From Lysobacter lycopersici (GTDB lineage: Bacteria; Pseudomonadota; Gammaproteobacteria; Xanthomonadales; Xanthomonadaceae), in the NCBI RefSeq assembly GCF_007556775.1, contig NZ_CP041742.1, positions 62,001 to 126,000 of the forward strand: a stretch of DNA of 64,000 bases. The letters run 5' to 3'. Positions 44,096-58,359 of the stretch are shown in pieces. The first letter of the stretch is position 1; each line of letters starts with the position of its first letter. A program made the position numbers and the translations under genes. The notes below the pieces were generated by a model. That model saw nothing but the letters and a program-made list of their open reading frames with translations. It was not told the origin of the DNA and did no database searches.

Positions 44096-45985
44096 TCAGA
44101 CTTCCAGCGTCGCCAGGTCGCCCTTCTGTTCCAGCCAGGCCTTGCGGTCGCCGGCGCGCTTCTTCGCCAGCAGCATGTCCATCAGCGAATGCGTTTCCGC
44201 GCCGTCGTCGACGGTCAGCTGCACCAGCCGGCGCGTGTCGGGATGGATGGTGGATTCGCGCAACTGCTGCGGGTTCATTTCGCCCAGGCCCTTGAAGCGG
44301 GTCACGTTCACCGCGCCCTTGAGCTTCTCCCGCGCGATCTTCTCCAGAAGCAGGCGTTTCTCCTCGTCGTCGAGAGCGTAGAACACCTGCTTGCCCACGT
44401 CGACGCGGAACAGCGGCGGCATCGCCACGAACACGTGCCCTGCCGCGACCAGCGACGGGAAATGCTTGAGGAACAGCGCGCTCAGCAAGGTGGCGATGTG
44501 CAGTCCGTCGGAATCGGCGTCGGCGAGGATCACCACCTTGCCGTAGCGCAGGCCGTCGATGTCGGCCTTGCCCGGGTCGCAACCGATCGCGACCGCGAGG
44601 TCGTGCACTTCCTGCGATGCGAGCACCTGTCCGGAACCGACTTCCCAAGTGTTCAGGATCTTGCCGCGCAGCGGCAGGATCGCCTGGAATTCCTTGTCGC
44701 GGGCCTGCCGTGCGCTGCCGCCGGCGGAATCGCCTTCGACCAGGAACAGTTCGGTGCGCGAGAGGTCCTGCGAAATGCAGTCGGCGAGCTTGCCGGGCAG
44801 GGCGGGGCCCTGCGTCACCTTCTTGCGCACGACCTGCTTTTCGGTCTTGAGTCGTGCACTGGCGCGTTCGATCGCGAGCTGCGCGATCTTTTCACCGGCC
44901 TCGACGTGCGTGTTCAGCCACAGCGAGAACGCATCGTGCGCGGCGCCCTCGACGAAGCCGGCGGCCTGGCGCGAACTCAAGCGCTCTTTCGTCTGCCCGC
45001 TGAACTGCGGATCGGTCATCTTCAGCGACAGTACGAAGCTCACGCGATCCCACACATCCTCGGGCGCGAGCTTGACACCGCGCGGCAGCAGGTTGCGGAA
45101 ATCGCAGAACTCGCGCAACGCGTCGGTGAAGCCGCTGCGCAGGCCGTTCACGTGCGTGCCGTGCTGCGCGGTCGGAATCAGGTTGACGTAGCTTTCCTGC
45201 ACCAGTTCGCCGTCCGGCACCCAGGCCACCGCCCAGTCGACGATCTCGGTGTCCTTTTTCAGCGCGCCGACGAACAGTTCCGCCGGCAGCAGTTCGCGTT
45301 CGACCAGTTCGCCACGCAGGTAATCGCGCAGGCCGTCCTCGTAATGCCACTGCACGCGCTCGGCCGTCGCTTCGTCGAACAGGGTGACGGTCAGGCCGGG
45401 GCAGAGCACCGCCTTGGCGCGCAGCAGGTGCTTGAGCGCGCGTAGGGCGAATTTTGGCGTGTCGAAGTATTTCGCGTCCGGCCAGAAGCGCAGGCGCGTG
45501 CCGGTGTTCTTCTTGCCGACCGAGCCGACGACCTCCAGTTTCGAGGCCGCGTCGCCGTCCTTGAACAGCATCCGGTATTCGTTGCCGTCGCGCTTGATGT
45601 AGACCGCCACTTCCTTCGACAGCGCATTCACCACGCTCACGCCGACACCGTGCAGGCCGCCGCTGAAGGTGTAGTTGCGGTTGTTGAACTTGCCGCCCGC
45701 GTGCAGGCGGGTGAGGATCAGTTCGACGCCGGGGATCTTCTCCTCGGGATGGATGTCGACCGGCATGCCGCGGCCGTCGTCGGCCACTTCGCAGCTGCCG
45801 TCGGCGTGCAGCACCACGTCGATGTTGCGCGCGTGTCCCGCGAGCGCTTCGTCCACCGCGTTGTCGACCACTTCCTGCGCGAGGTGGTTCGGGCGCGAGG
45901 TGTCGGTGTACATGCCCGGGCGACGCCGGACCGGGTCCAGCCCGGACAGGACTTCGATGTCGGCGGCGTCGTAGCGTGCGGTCAT
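44096..45985 (-). CDS. parE: DNA topoisomerase IV subunit B
   Basis: The 629-residue length equals that of E. coli ParE and lacks the GyrB insert. GHKL ATPase motifs are HLAQEVVDNAVDEALAGH, EVADDGRGMPVDIHP and SGGLHGVGVSVVNALS. The TOPRIM domain has LFLVEGDSAGGSA and VVILADADSDGLHIATLL; the DSDGLHIATLL form separates ParE from GyrB (DVDG). With ParC it decatenates daughter chromosomes. The gene is divergent from 46174 with 188 bases between. parC is not in the window. Confidence 0.96.
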   Translation of the reverse strand: MTARYDAADIEVLSGLDPVRRRPGMYTDTSRPNHLAQEVVDNAVDEALAGHARNIDVVLHADGSCEVADDGRGMPVDIHPEEKIPGVELILTRLHAGGKFNNRNYTFSGGLHGVGVSVVNALSKEVAVYIKRDGNEYRMLFKDGDAASKLEVVGSVGKKNTGTRLRFWPDAKYFDTPKFALRALKHLLRAKAVLCPGLTVTLFDEATAERVQWHYEDGLRDYLRGELVERELLPAELFVGALKKDTEIVDWAVAWVPDGELVQESYVNLIPTAQHGTHVNGLRSGFTDALREFCDFRNLLPRGVKLAPEDVWDRVSFVLSLKMTDPQFSGQTKERLSSRQAAGFVEGAAHDAFSLWLNTHVEAGEKIAQLAIERASARLKTEKQVVRKKVTQGPALPGKLADCISQDLSRTELFLVEGDSAGGSARQARDKEFQAILPLRGKILNTWEVGSGQVLASQEVHDLAVAIGCDPGKADIDGLRYGKVVILADADSDGLHIATLLSALFLKHFPSLVAAGHVFVAMPPLFRVDVGKQVFYALDDEEKRLLLEKIAREKLKGAVNVTRFKGLGEMNPQQLRESTIHPDTRRLVQLTVDDGAETHSLMDMLLAKKRAGDRKAWLEQKGDLATLEV

Positions 45986-46173
45986 GCGTGGCGATGCGTA
46001 TTCATGGTCGAAGAAAGCGATTGTCGCGCATCGCGCCGCGGAAGTTAAAAGCCCGTTGTTCAGTCGCGGGCATGGCAAGGGTCGCTAGGGTCGATCCCCG
46101 GTCGCCGAGGGGCGCGGCCAGATGGCAGCACGACTGCAACAACTTTTTCCTTTTCGAATTCGGGAGATCCCCC

Positions 46174-49182
<3,009 letters not shown>

Positions 49183-49186
49183 AATT

Positions 49187-50616
<1,430 letters not shown>

Positions 50617-50630
50617 GCCAGCCGACGCGG

Positions 50631-50963
50631 ATGCGCGGATTGCGGATCGTCCTCCTGCTGCTGGTCGCGCTGTTGGCGTGGCTGCAGTGGCGGCTGTGGT
50701 TCGGCAACGGCGGCCAGCGCGAGGTCGAGGCCTTGCATGCGCAAGTCGCGGCGCAGCAGCACGAGAACGAAGGCCTGAAACAGCGCAACGACGCACTCGC
50801 GGCGGAAGTGCGCGACCTGAAGTCGGGCGAAGCCGCGGTCGAGGAACGCGCGCGTAGCGAACTGGGCATGATCAAGCCGGGCGAGACCTTCTACCGCGTC
50901 GTCGACGATCGCCCGACACCGCCCGCTGACGCGAATTCCGCCGACGCGGAGACTAAGCAGTGA
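50631..50963 (+). CDS. ftsB: Cell division protein FtsB
   Basis: The 110-residue protein has one transmembrane helix (residues 3-22, [20 protein letters not shown]) and a periplasmic coiled coil ([20 protein letters not shown], then [15 protein letters not shown]), with the FtsB end [20 protein letters not shown]. FtsB joins FtsL and FtsQ in the divisome. The location between eno and ispD is the usual one. It overlaps ispD by four bases (GTGA). Confidence 0.95.
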   Translation: MRGLRIVLLLLVALLAWLQWRLWFGNGGQREVEALHAQVAAQQHENEGLKQRNDALAAEVRDLKSGEAAVEERARSELGMIKPGETFYRVVDDRPTPPADANSADAETKQ

Positions 50964-51661
50964 ACCCGGATCACGTCTGGGGCAGGCTCTGGGCCGTCGT
51001 TCCCGCCGCGGGCATCGGCCGCCGTTTCGGCGGCGATGTCGCCAAGCAATACACCGAACTCGATGGCCAGCCGCTGGTCGCGCATGCGCTGCAGGCCTTG
51101 CTCGCGCATCCTTCGGTCGATGGCGCAGTGGTGGTGCTGGCTGCGGACGATGCATCGTGGCCGGGCTGGACGGAAATCTCCGGCAAGCCGGTCGCGACTT
51201 GCATCGGTGGCGCTTCGCGCGCGGAATCGGTGCTGGCCGGGCTCGCCGCCTTGCCCGAGTCCGTGCGTGCCGACGATTTCGTCCTCGTCCACGACGCCGC
51301 GCGCCCCAACCTGCAGCAGGACGACCTCGACGCGCTGCTCGAACGCGGGCGCGCCGACCCGGTCGGCGCGATCCTCGCCGCGCCGGTGCGCGACACGCTC
51401 AAGCGCGCCGGCGACGACGGCGGCATCGATGGCACCGAGCCGCGCGAACGCCTGTGGCGCGCGCTCACGCCGCAATTGTTCCGGCGCCTGCAGCTTTCGC
51501 GCGCGCTGGAAGCGGCGTTCGCCGATGGCATCGAAGTGACCGATGAATCGATGGCGATGGAACGGCAGGGCTTGCGTCCGTTGCTGGTGGAAGGCCGCGA
51601 GGACAACCTCAAGGTGACCACGCCGGCCGACCTCGCGTTGCTGCGGGCCTTGCGGGCATGA
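50960..51661 (+). CDS. ispD: 2-C-methyl-D-erythritol 4-phosphate cytidylyltransferase
   Basis: The 233-residue enzyme of the MEP isoprenoid pathway joins CTP and MEP. It shows the nucleotide-binding start [35 protein letters not shown] and the end [17 protein letters not shown]. The start is the GTG at 50960 overlapping the ftsB stop. It in turn overlaps the methyltransferase gene by four bases. Usually ispD is followed directly by ispF; here a methyltransferase gene sits between. Confidence 0.95.
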   Translation: MNPDHVWGRLWAVVPAAGIGRRFGGDVAKQYTELDGQPLVAHALQALLAHPSVDGAVVVLAADDASWPGWTEISGKPVATCIGGASRAESVLAGLAALPESVRADDFVLVHDAARPNLQQDDLDALLERGRADPVGAILAAPVRDTLKRAGDDGGIDGTEPRERLWRALTPQLFRRLQLSRALEAAFADGIEVTDESMAMERQGLRPLLVEGREDNLKVTTPADLALLRALRA

Positions 51662-52443
51662 GCGGGACTGGGGAGGGAACGATGCCGCAAACCGACCACG
51701 AATCGCGTTCGCTGCCGCGCGAAGTCGCACGCGATTTGCGCCCTGGTTCCGGGCATTACCTCGCGTACGTCGGGCCGCCGCGCCAGTACGACTTCATGGG
51801 CGCGACCCAGTTCCGCCTGCTCACCGCGCTGGGCCTGCGCGAACACCATCGCGTGCTGGATTTCGGCTGCGGTTCGTTGCGTGCCGGGCGCCTGCTGATC
51901 CCGTATCTGATGCCGGGCCACTACCACGGCATCGAGCCGAACAAGTGGCTGGTGGAGGATGCGATCGAGAACCAGGTCGGCGCCGACATGGTGCGGATCA
52001 AGCAGCCGCGCTTCGACGACAACGCGGAATTCCGCTGCGACGTGTTCGGCACCGATTTCGACTTCATCGTCGCCCAGTCGATCTTCTCGCACACCCTGCG
52101 CGATCTCGCGGTGCGCGGCCTGCGCAACTTCCGCACCGCGCTCGCGCCCGGCGGCCTCGTCGCCTGCACCTTCGTCGATGCCGCGCCGTCGCCTCCGCCC
52201 GCGAACGTGAGCGCCGACGGCTGGGTCTATCCGGACTGCGTCGGTTTCGCGAAGGATGAAGTCGCGGGCATGTTCGCCGACGCTGGATTGGTCGGCATGC
52301 GCCTGCCGTGGTTCCACCCGCGCCAGGCCTGGTACCTTGCCGCGACCGAGGCGACGCATTTGCCGTGCGAGGAGGAACTGCGGCTGCTCGACGGCGCGGT
52401 ATTGCGCGATCCCGAATTCGCGGCCAGCGTGCATCCGCGATGA
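51658..52443 (+). CDS. SAM-dependent methyltransferase inserted between ispD and ispF
   Basis: The 261-residue protein has SAM motif [21 protein letters not shown], then [20 protein letters not shown] (acidic end of strand 2) and [19 protein letters not shown] (motif IV). The N-terminal 45 residues ([20 protein letters not shown]) are family-specific. It overlaps ispD and ispF by four bases on either side, so it is translated within the isoprenoid/division cluster. The acceptor is unknown. No sign of foreign base composition. Confidence 0.87.
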   Translation: MSGTGEGTMPQTDHESRSLPREVARDLRPGSGHYLAYVGPPRQYDFMGATQFRLLTALGLREHHRVLDFGCGSLRAGRLLIPYLMPGHYHGIEPNKWLVEDAIENQVGADMVRIKQPRFDDNAEFRCDVFGTDFDFIVAQSIFSHTLRDLAVRGLRNFRTALAPGGLVACTFVDAAPSPPPANVSADGWVYPDCVGFAKDEVAGMFADAGLVGMRLPWFHPRQAWYLAATEATHLPCEEELRLLDGAVLRDPEFAASVHPR

Positions 52444-52925
52444 GCACCGATTTCCGCATCGGCCAGGGCTTCGACGTGCATGCCTTCGGCGATGGCGACC
52501 ACGTCGTGCTCGGTGGCGTGCGCATCCCGCACAACCGCGGCGTGCTTGCGCATTCCGACGGCGACGTGGTCATCCATGCGCTGTGCGATGCGATGCTCGG
52601 CGCGCTGGCGCTGGGCGATATCGGCGTGCATTTTCCGCCATCGGATCCGCGCTGGAAGGGCGCCGACAGCCGCATGCTCCTGCGTCATTGCGATGGCTTG
52701 CTGCGCGAACGTGGCTGGCGCGTCGGCAATGCCGACGTGACCGTGGTTTGCGAACGCCCCAAGGTCGGGCCGCATGCGACGGCGATGCGTGCCAACCTCG
52801 CCGCGGACCTCGGCATCGACATCGATACGGTGAGCGTGAAGGCGACCACCAGCGAGAAGCTCGGCTTCACCGGCCGCGGCGAAGGCATCGCCGCGCAGGC
52901 GGTGTGCCTGCTCGTGCGAGCGTGA
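52440..52925 (+). CDS. ispF: 2-C-methyl-D-erythritol 2,4-cyclodiphosphate synthase
   Basis: The 161-residue enzyme makes the cyclic diphosphate of the MEP pathway. The metal site is [10 protein letters not shown] (Asp, His) with the histidine of [18 protein letters not shown]. Other blocks are [20 protein letters not shown] and [20 protein letters not shown]. Length and motifs are normal. The start at 52440 overlaps the methyltransferase stop by four bases, which is the strongest candidate among in-frame starts. Confidence 0.96.
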   Translation: MSTDFRIGQGFDVHAFGDGDHVVLGGVRIPHNRGVLAHSDGDVVIHALCDAMLGALALGDIGVHFPPSDPRWKGADSRMLLRHCDGLLRERGWRVGNADVTVVCERPKVGPHATAMRANLAADLGIDIDTVSVKATTSEKLGFTGRGEGIAAQAVCLLVRA

Positions 52926-52935
52926 CTGATTCACG

Positions 52936-53295
52936 ATGAAAAGCTTGGTCTTGTTGCCGGGTGTATTACTGCTCGCGGCATGCGCAAGCCAACCCGCGCT
53001 ACCGATCGCGTCCGGGGTTTACCGGTTCCAGCAACGCTTCGCCGAACAGCCGTCGATGCCGGGGGCGGAATTGAAGGCGACCATCGACGGTCGCCATATC
53101 GAGCTGGTCAACATCGGGGATTCGACGATTTTCCCCAAGGGCGTGATCGAAGACGGCGTCCTGTCCTGGCACGCGCGTTCGCGGCAGTGGATTATCGTTT
53201 CGGACCCGGGCGACGCGCGCGCCGAGGATGTGGGCGGCTGTTCCGGCGGCCCGGCCGTCGTGGACCTCGTGGCCAGGATCTACTGGACCTGCTGA
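52936..53295 (+). CDS. Small lipoprotein of unknown function
   Basis: The 119-residue product has a lipobox at residues 13-16 (LLLAAC) and a beta-rich mature part (SGVYRFQQRFAEQPSMPGAE, IELVNIGDSTIFPKGVIEDG, VGGCSGGPAVVDLVARIYWT). Two further cysteines could form a disulfide. No family recognised. It lies 10 bases after ispF and 3 bases before truD, inside the cluster. Confidence 0.75.
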   Translation: MKSLVLLPGVLLLAACASQPALPIASGVYRFQQRFAEQPSMPGAELKATIDGRHIELVNIGDSTIFPKGVIEDGVLSWHARSRQWIIVSDPGDARAEDVGGCSGGPAVVDLVARIYWTC

Positions 53296-53298
53296 GGA

Positions 53299-54330
53299 AT
53301 GGACGCATCGTTTCCCCGCGCGCACGGCGCCGCTGTTTGTAGCGCGACGATCCGCGCATCGCCCGAGGACTTCTTCGTCGAGGAAATCGCCTCGTTCGAA
53401 CCCAGCGGTAGCGGCGAGCACCTGCTGCTGACGGTCGAGAAGCGCGGGATGAACACCGCGTTCGCCGCGAAGCGCATCGCCGCGTGGGCCGGCGTCGCGG
53501 AATCGGCCATCGGCTACGCCGGGCTGAAGGACCGGCACGCGGTGACGCGCCAACGCTTCAGCGTGTGGCTGCCGAAGAAGATCGCGCCGGACATCGCGGC
53601 GTTGCAAGCCGATGATTTGAAAGTGCTTGAGCACGCCTGGCATTCGCGCAAGTTGCCGCGCGGCGCGCTGGCCGGAAACCGTTTCGAGCTGCTGTTGCGC
53701 GATGTCGTCGGTGACCATGCGGAAATCGATGCGCGGCTGGAAACGATCCGTGCGCGCGGCGTGCCCAACGCGTTCGGAGTGCAGCGCTTCGGTCGCGAAG
53801 GCGGCAACCTCGACAAGGCGCTGGCGATGTTCGCCGGCCGTCGGTTCAAGCGCGAGGAGCGTTCGCTGCTGCTGTCCGCGGCGCGTTCGGCGCTGTTCAA
53901 CGACATCCTCGCGCGGCGCGTGGCCGGCGGCAGTTGGGACCGCGGCGCCGAAGGCGAGGTGTGGATGCTCGCCGGCAGCCACAGCGTGTTCGGGCCCGAG
54001 CCGCTGGACGAGGCATTGCGCGCGCGCGTCGAGGCGTTCGACATCCATCCCACCGGCGCGATGTGGGGCGCGGGCGAATTGCGCAGCATGGATGAAGCCC
54101 GCGCACTCGAAGCCGGGGTCGCGGACGGATTCGCCGATGGCCGGTTCGCCACCGGTCTCGCCAAGGCCGGCCTGAAGCAGGAGCGCCGCGCCCTGCGGAT
54201 CGCGGTCCCCGACCTGCGCCGGGAATGGATGCAAGCCGATTGCCTGCGGGTCGCGTTTTCCCTGCCCGCGGGATCCTACGCCACCGCCGTGCTGCACGAA
54301 CTGGGCGAGATTCGCGACGCCGGGGGTTGA
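53299..54330 (+). CDS. truD: tRNA pseudouridine(13) synthase
   Basis: The 343-residue protein is TruD: catalytic aspartate in [20 protein letters not shown], the family block [20 protein letters not shown], and the end [17 protein letters not shown]. It isomerises U13 in tRNA-Glu. Length matches E. coli TruD (349). The lipoprotein gene just upstream overlaps its ribosome-binding region (3-base gap), so it is probably cotranscribed. Confidence 0.95.
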   Translation: MDASFPRAHGAAVCSATIRASPEDFFVEEIASFEPSGSGEHLLLTVEKRGMNTAFAAKRIAAWAGVAESAIGYAGLKDRHAVTRQRFSVWLPKKIAPDIAALQADDLKVLEHAWHSRKLPRGALAGNRFELLLRDVVGDHAEIDARLETIRARGVPNAFGVQRFGREGGNLDKALAMFAGRRFKREERSLLLSAARSALFNDILARRVAGGSWDRGAEGEVWMLAGSHSVFGPEPLDEALRARVEAFDIHPTGAMWGAGELRSMDEARALEAGVADGFADGRFATGLAKAGLKQERRALRIAVPDLRREWMQADCLRVAFSLPAGSYATAVLHELGEIRDAGG

Positions 54331-54446
54331 ATCCCGACCGTTCGTCGGAAACGCACGGACGGCACATTCCCCTCCGGAGCGGAAGCGTATAAGCGAGCCA
54401 CGGGTACCCGCATCGGGCGGGTATTTTCAGTGGAGGAGGGAAGGCC

Positions 54447-54677
54447 ATGAAGACCTGCACACGCATCCTGTTCCTGTCGTTGGCGGTTTCCGCGCTTGCC
54501 GCGTGCGCCGGCACCCAGGACAAATCGACCCTTTCGAGCGCAACCCGCGTCGAAGCGCCTTCGAACCTGACGGTCGACGACGCATACGTGGCCCGCGTGG
54601 AATACATGGCACGGCAGCGCGGCGTCGAGGTTCACTGGGTGAACATGCCGACCAAGCACAGGACCACGTCCCAGTAA
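54447..54677 (+). CDS. Small lipoprotein
   Basis: The 76-residue product has a lipobox signal (LSLAVSALAACAGTQ, Cys at about 20) and a short helix-rich mature part ending YVARVEYMARQRGVEVHWVN. No family is recognised by name; small lipoproteins with this VEYMARQRGVEVHWVN ending appear conserved in related bacteria (memory, unverified). GGAGGG stands 11 bases before the ATG at 54447. Confidence 0.75.
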   Translation: MKTCTRILFLSLAVSALAACAGTQDKSTLSSATRVEAPSNLTVDDAYVARVEYMARQRGVEVHWVNMPTKHRTTSQ

Positions 54678-54730
54678 CCGTTCGCCGACTCGCCAGGCGC
54701 GACGCTGGGCGCCGCGCCGGCGTTCCCCCG

Positions 54731-54785
54731 CCCCGATCCGCGAAGTGCGGTCGGGGAGGCGGAGTGCGTTCGATCGAACGCATTC
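54731..54785. promoter_or_regulatory. Hairpin and perfect 18-base palindrome after the small lipoprotein gene
   Basis: CCCCGA...TCGGGG with inner CCGC/GCGG (54731-54756) is followed by TGCGTTCGATCGAACGCA (54765-54782), an unbroken self-complementary palindrome extended by AG:TT and one G-C pair (54762-54785). With no loop it looks more like a protein-binding site than a terminator. It lies in the 177-base gap between convergent genes. Confidence 0.45.
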
Positions 54786-54854
54786 AATCGGGTGAAGCCG
54801 GTGAAGCCCGATCCGTGATCGCGGCCCCTCGTTGATCGCAAGGCATTCCGATCC

Positions 54855-55418
54855 TCATTTCCCGGCGTGCTGCCCCAGCAGTACCAGCACCGCGCCGGCG
54901 CCGCCCTGCGCGGGCGGCGGCGAATGAAAGGCGAGCACATCGGCGCGATGCCGCAGCACGCGATCCACCAGGTTCTTCAGCACGGGCAATCGTTCTTCGG
55001 AATTGCGGCCCTTGCCATGCACGATGCGCACGCAGCCCACGCCGTGGGTGCGGCAGTCGCGCAGGAATTCCCGGAGCAACGATTCGGCGTCGCGCGCCGG
55101 CAGCCCGTGCAGGTCCAGTTCCTCCTGCGCCGCGTATTCGCCGCGGGCAAGGCGCCTGAGCACCTGCGGCGGGACTTCCTCGCGGCGATAGCCCAGCGCA
55201 TCGCCGGCTTCGAGCGCTGAGATCGCGCCATGCCGCAATTCTTCGCGCGCCTGGTCGTCGTCGCGGCGCGCCATCTTCGTCGAGGGCTTGGGTTTCGGCG
55301 CGGCGGGCGGTGCCGACGTGGCGGGCAGGGCACGCACCTTGCCGCGATCCGCGCCGATCGCGGCGCGGAACAGTTCGGCGTCGTCGCGATCGTCCGGTTC
55401 TGGCGGGGCCTTGCGCAT
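54855..55418 (-). CDS. Smr-domain protein (SmrA/YdaL-like)
   Basis: The 187-residue protein has a charged N-terminal half (about 90 residues) and a C-terminal Smr domain: EELDLHGLPARDAESLLREF (LDLHG), VRIVHGKGRNSEERLPVL (HGxG) and AFHSPPPAQGGAGAVLVLLG. The layout fits E. coli SmrA/YdaL, which has nicking endonuclease activity on DNA. It is the only minus-strand gene among the + strand cluster from truD to nlpD. It is divergent from surE with 86 bases between. Confidence 0.88.
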   Translation of the reverse strand: MRKAPPEPDDRDDAELFRAAIGADRGKVRALPATSAPPAAPKPKPSTKMARRDDDQAREELRHGAISALEAGDALGYRREEVPPQVLRRLARGEYAAQEELDLHGLPARDAESLLREFLRDCRTHGVGCVRIVHGKGRNSEERLPVLKNLVDRVLRHRADVLAFHSPPPAQGGAGAVLVLLGQHAGK

Positions 55419-55504
55419 CGCCGCAGGTTAGCGCAGCCGGGAAGCCGCGGGCCGCATCCGTTATCATGGACCGCATGCAGAATGTTCCGATGCCGTAAGG
55501 CGCC

Positions 55505-56284
55505 ATGCGGATCCTGGTCAGCAACGATGACGGCGTCGACGCCCCCGGCATCCGCATCCTCGCCGAGGGCCTGCGCGGCGCCGGGCACGAGGTCTGGGTG
55601 GTCGCGCCGGACCGCGACCGTTCCGGCGCCAGCAATTCGCTGACGCTCGACCTGCCGATACGCACCCGGCGGCTCGACCCGCACACCATCCGCGTCAACG
55701 GCACGCCGACCGACTGCGTGCACCTCGCGTTGACCGGCATGCTCGACTTCGATCCCGACATCGTCGTGTCCGGCATCAACAATTCGGCCAACCTCGGCGA
55801 CGACGTGATCTATTCCGGCACCGTGTCGGCGGCGATGGAAGGACGCTTCCTCGGCTTGCCGGCCGTGGCGATGTCGCTGGTCACCACCGACCGTGCGGCG
55901 AAACACTACGAAACCGCCGCGCGCGCCGCGGTCGAGATCGTCGCGCGGCTGAAGTCCGATCCGCTGCCCGCCGACACCATCCTCAACGTCAACGTGCCGG
56001 ACCTGCCGTGGGAAGACGTGGTCGGTTTCGAGGTCACGCGCCTCGGCAACCGCCACCGTTCCGAGGACTGCATCCCGCAGCGCGATCCGCGCGGCGGCAC
56101 GGTGTACTGGATCGGCCCGGCGGGTCCGGAACAGGATGCCGGCCCCGGCACCGATTTCCACGCGGTACGCACCGGCAACATCTCGATTTCGCCGATCCAC
56201 GTCGACCTGACCCGCTTCCAGGCGCTGGAGCAGGTCGCGAGTTGGGTCGGCGGGCTCGCCGCTTCGCTGGAACGCGGCGCATGA
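55505..56284 (+). CDS. surE: 5'/3'-nucleotidase SurE
   Basis: The 259-residue enzyme starts [20 protein letters not shown] (metal-binding NDDG) and contains [17 protein letters not shown] and [20 protein letters not shown], all SurE motifs. It dephosphorylates nucleotides and short polyphosphate, mainly in stationary phase. The stop overlaps pcm by four bases, as in many gammaproteobacteria. The typical promoter region (about 55419-55504) is shared with the divergent smr gene. Confidence 0.96.
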   Translation: MRILVSNDDGVDAPGIRILAEGLRGAGHEVWVVAPDRDRSGASNSLTLDLPIRTRRLDPHTIRVNGTPTDCVHLALTGMLDFDPDIVVSGINNSANLGDDVIYSGTVSAAMEGRFLGLPAVAMSLVTTDRAAKHYETAARAAVEIVARLKSDPLPADTILNVNVPDLPWEDVVGFEVTRLGNRHRSEDCIPQRDPRGGTVYWIGPAGPEQDAGPGTDFHAVRTGNISISPIHVDLTRFQALEQVASWVGGLAASLERGA

Positions 56285-56964
56285 CCGCGCGCATGCACCT
56301 GCAGCCGGCCGCGCTCGGCCTGGGCATGACCGGGCAGCGCGTGCGCGATCGCCTGATCGAACGCTTGCGGGAAAACGGAATCCGCGACGAGCGCGTGCTG
56401 AACGCGATCCGCACCGTGCCGCGGCATTTGTTCGTCGACGAGGCGCTGGCCGCGCGCGCCTACGAGGACAACGCGCTGCCGATCGGCCACGGCCAGACGA
56501 TTTCGCAGCCGTGGGTGGTGGCGAAGATGACCGAATCGCTGTTCCTCGACGGCGCGCAGCCCAAGCGCGTGCTCGAGGTCGGCACCGGCTCCGGCTACCA
56601 GGCCGCGGTGCTCGCCGCGCTCGGGCTGGAAGTGCACACGGTGGAACGCATCGGCGACCTGCTGCGGATCGCGCGCAAGCGTTTCCGCACCCTCGGCCTG
56701 AACGTGCGCAGCAAGCACGACGACGGCCGCATCGGCTGGCCCGAGCACGCGCCGTTCGACGCCATCGTCGTCACCGCCGGTGCGCCGGTGCTGGAGGATG
56801 CGCTGGTCGCGCAACTCGCGTCGGGCGGGACCCTGGTCGCGCCGGTCGGCGGCGCGAATGCGCAGGGCCTGCTGATGCTGCGTAAGGACGCGGACGGCAA
56901 GGTGCAAGAGCGCAACCTCGCGCAGGTCGTGTTCGTGCCGCTGCTGTCGGGAACGGTCGGCTGA
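56281..56964 (+). CDS. pcm: Protein-L-isoaspartate O-methyltransferase
   Basis: The 227-residue enzyme repairs isoaspartyl residues. It shows [40 protein letters not shown], the SAM motif [19 protein letters not shown] and [20 protein letters not shown]. Length is normal. It overlaps surE by four bases and the next gene by one base, so the three are translationally coupled. Confidence 0.95.
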   Translation: MTARMHLQPAALGLGMTGQRVRDRLIERLRENGIRDERVLNAIRTVPRHLFVDEALAARAYEDNALPIGHGQTISQPWVVAKMTESLFLDGAQPKRVLEVGTGSGYQAAVLAALGLEVHTVERIGDLLRIARKRFRTLGLNVRSKHDDGRIGWPEHAPFDAIVVTAGAPVLEDALVAQLASGGTLVAPVGGANAQGLLMLRKDADGKVQERNLAQVVFVPLLSGTVG

Positions 56965-57578
56965 TGCGCCTGTTCGCGCCGCTGTACGAAAAGGCCATCG
57001 GCTGGTCGCGCCACCCGCGCGCGACGTGGCTGCTCGCCGGATTGAGCTTCGTCGAGGCGATCTTCTTCCCGGTGATGCCCGAGGTGATGCTGGCGCCGAT
57101 GTGCCTGGCGCAGCCGAAGCGCGGCTTCCGTTACGCCACGATCAGCCTCGCGTGTTCCATGCTCGGCGCGGTCATCGGCTACCTGCTCGGCCATTACGCG
57201 TTCGAGGCGGTGCGTCCGGCGCTCGACGCCCTGGGCATGCTCGACAAGGTCAATGCGGGCATCGCCACGCTGCAGGCGAAGATGGCGCATTCGCCATGGT
57301 CGGTGTTCGGATTCCTCGTGCTCGGCGGCTTCATGCCGATCCCGATGAAGGTGTTCACCTGGGCCTCGGGGATCGTTGGGGTGCCTTGGCTGCCGTACCT
57401 CGCGAGCATGGCGGTGGGGCGCGGCAAGCGAGTGTTCCTGGTCGCGCTTGCGATCCGCCTCGGTGGCGAACGCGCCGAACGCGCGCTGCACAAGTACATC
57501 GAACCAATCGGCTGGGCCGTCGTCGTCCTGGTGCTGGCGCTGCTCGGTTGGTTGCTGTTGCGCGGGCATGCGGCATGA
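56964..57578 (+). CDS. DedA/YqaA-family membrane protein
   Basis: The 204-residue inner-membrane protein starts YEKAIGWSRHPRATWLLAGL and has the SNARE-associated/DedA features VEAIFFPVMPEVMLAPMCLA and GFMPIPMKVFTWASGIVGVP. The family is linked to lipid or proton-motive homeostasis. It is a usual companion in surE-pcm-yqaA-nlpD clusters of Xanthomonadaceae. It overlaps pcm by one base and nlpD by four. Confidence 0.9.
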   Translation: MRLFAPLYEKAIGWSRHPRATWLLAGLSFVEAIFFPVMPEVMLAPMCLAQPKRGFRYATISLACSMLGAVIGYLLGHYAFEAVRPALDALGMLDKVNAGIATLQAKMAHSPWSVFGFLVLGGFMPIPMKVFTWASGIVGVPWLPYLASMAVGRGKRVFLVALAIRLGGERAERALHKYIEPIGWAVVVLVLALLGWLLLRGHAA

Positions 57579-58351
57579 TGGGCCGCATGCGTCCGGTCCT
57601 TGCCGTCATCGCCACCGCGTCTGTCGTGCTGTTGGTCGCATCCTGCGCCAGCAGCCGCGTCGTGCGCGGTCCCTCGTCTTCGCGCTCGGTGCGAAGTTCC
57701 CCGCCGCCGGTGCGGGTCTCGACACCGCGCTACGGCGCCACCGCGGTCGTGCAGCGTGGCGACACGATCTACCACATCGCCACCGTCAACGGCATTACCG
57801 CGCTCGACCTCGCGCTCTGGAACGGCATCCCGCCGCCGTACACGATTTATCCCGGACAGCGATTGCGCCTGTATCCCGGCGCCGCGCCGGTCGTGCGCAG
57901 CACGACGCCATCACGCACCGTGCCTTCGACACCCTCGGCACCAATGCCGCCGCCGGCCGTGTCGACTCCGGTGAATGCGCCGTTCGCATGGCGCTGGCCG
58001 ACCGATGGTTCGCTGGTCGAAAGCTTTGCCGCAGGCGATCCCACGCGGCAGGGCATCGACATCGCCGGCAACGCGGGACAGCCGGTGCGAGCCGCCGCCG
58101 ACGGCGTGGTGGTGTATTCGGGTTCCGGCCTCGTCGGCTACGGCGAACTGATCATCGTCAAGCACAACGACCAGTGGCTGTCGGCCTACGGCCACAACCG
58201 CGCGCGGCTGGTGAACGAGGGCCAGCTGGTGAAGGCCGGGCAGCAGATCGCGGAGATGGGCCGCAGCGGCGCCGCGCGCGACATGTTGCACTTCGAGATC
58301 CGCTACAACGGCAAGCCGGTCGATCCGCAGGCGTTTTTGCCTAAGAAGTGA
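57575..58351 (+). CDS. nlpD: NlpD-like lipoprotein, LysM + degenerate M23 (LytM) activator
   Basis: The 258-residue lipoprotein has a lipobox (VVLLVASC), a LysM domain (VVQRGDTIYHIATVNGITA) and a C-terminal M23 domain (FAWRWPTDGSLVESFAAGD to DMLHFEIRYNGKPVDPQAF). The first zinc ligand is lost: the usual HxGxD reads RQGIDIAG. It is therefore an activator of AmiC-type amidases, as E. coli NlpD is, rather than a peptidase. The ATG at 57575 overlaps the upstream stop. rpoS, which normally follows nlpD, is absent here. Confidence 0.92.
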   Translation: MMGRMRPVLAVIATASVVLLVASCASSRVVRGPSSSRSVRSSPPPVRVSTPRYGATAVVQRGDTIYHIATVNGITALDLALWNGIPPPYTIYPGQRLRLYPGAAPVVRSTTPSRTVPSTPSAPMPPPAVSTPVNAPFAWRWPTDGSLVESFAAGDPTRQGIDIAGNAGQPVRAAADGVVVYSGSGLVGYGELIIVKHNDQWLSAYGHNRARLVNEGQLVKAGQQIAEMGRSGAARDMLHFEIRYNGKPVDPQAFLPKK

Positions 58352-58359
58352 CGGAATCC

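Noticed and set aside
57575-58351. Active M23 endopeptidase
   Set aside because: The first zinc-binding histidine is replaced (RQGIDIAG), so the NlpD-like activator reading is preferred.
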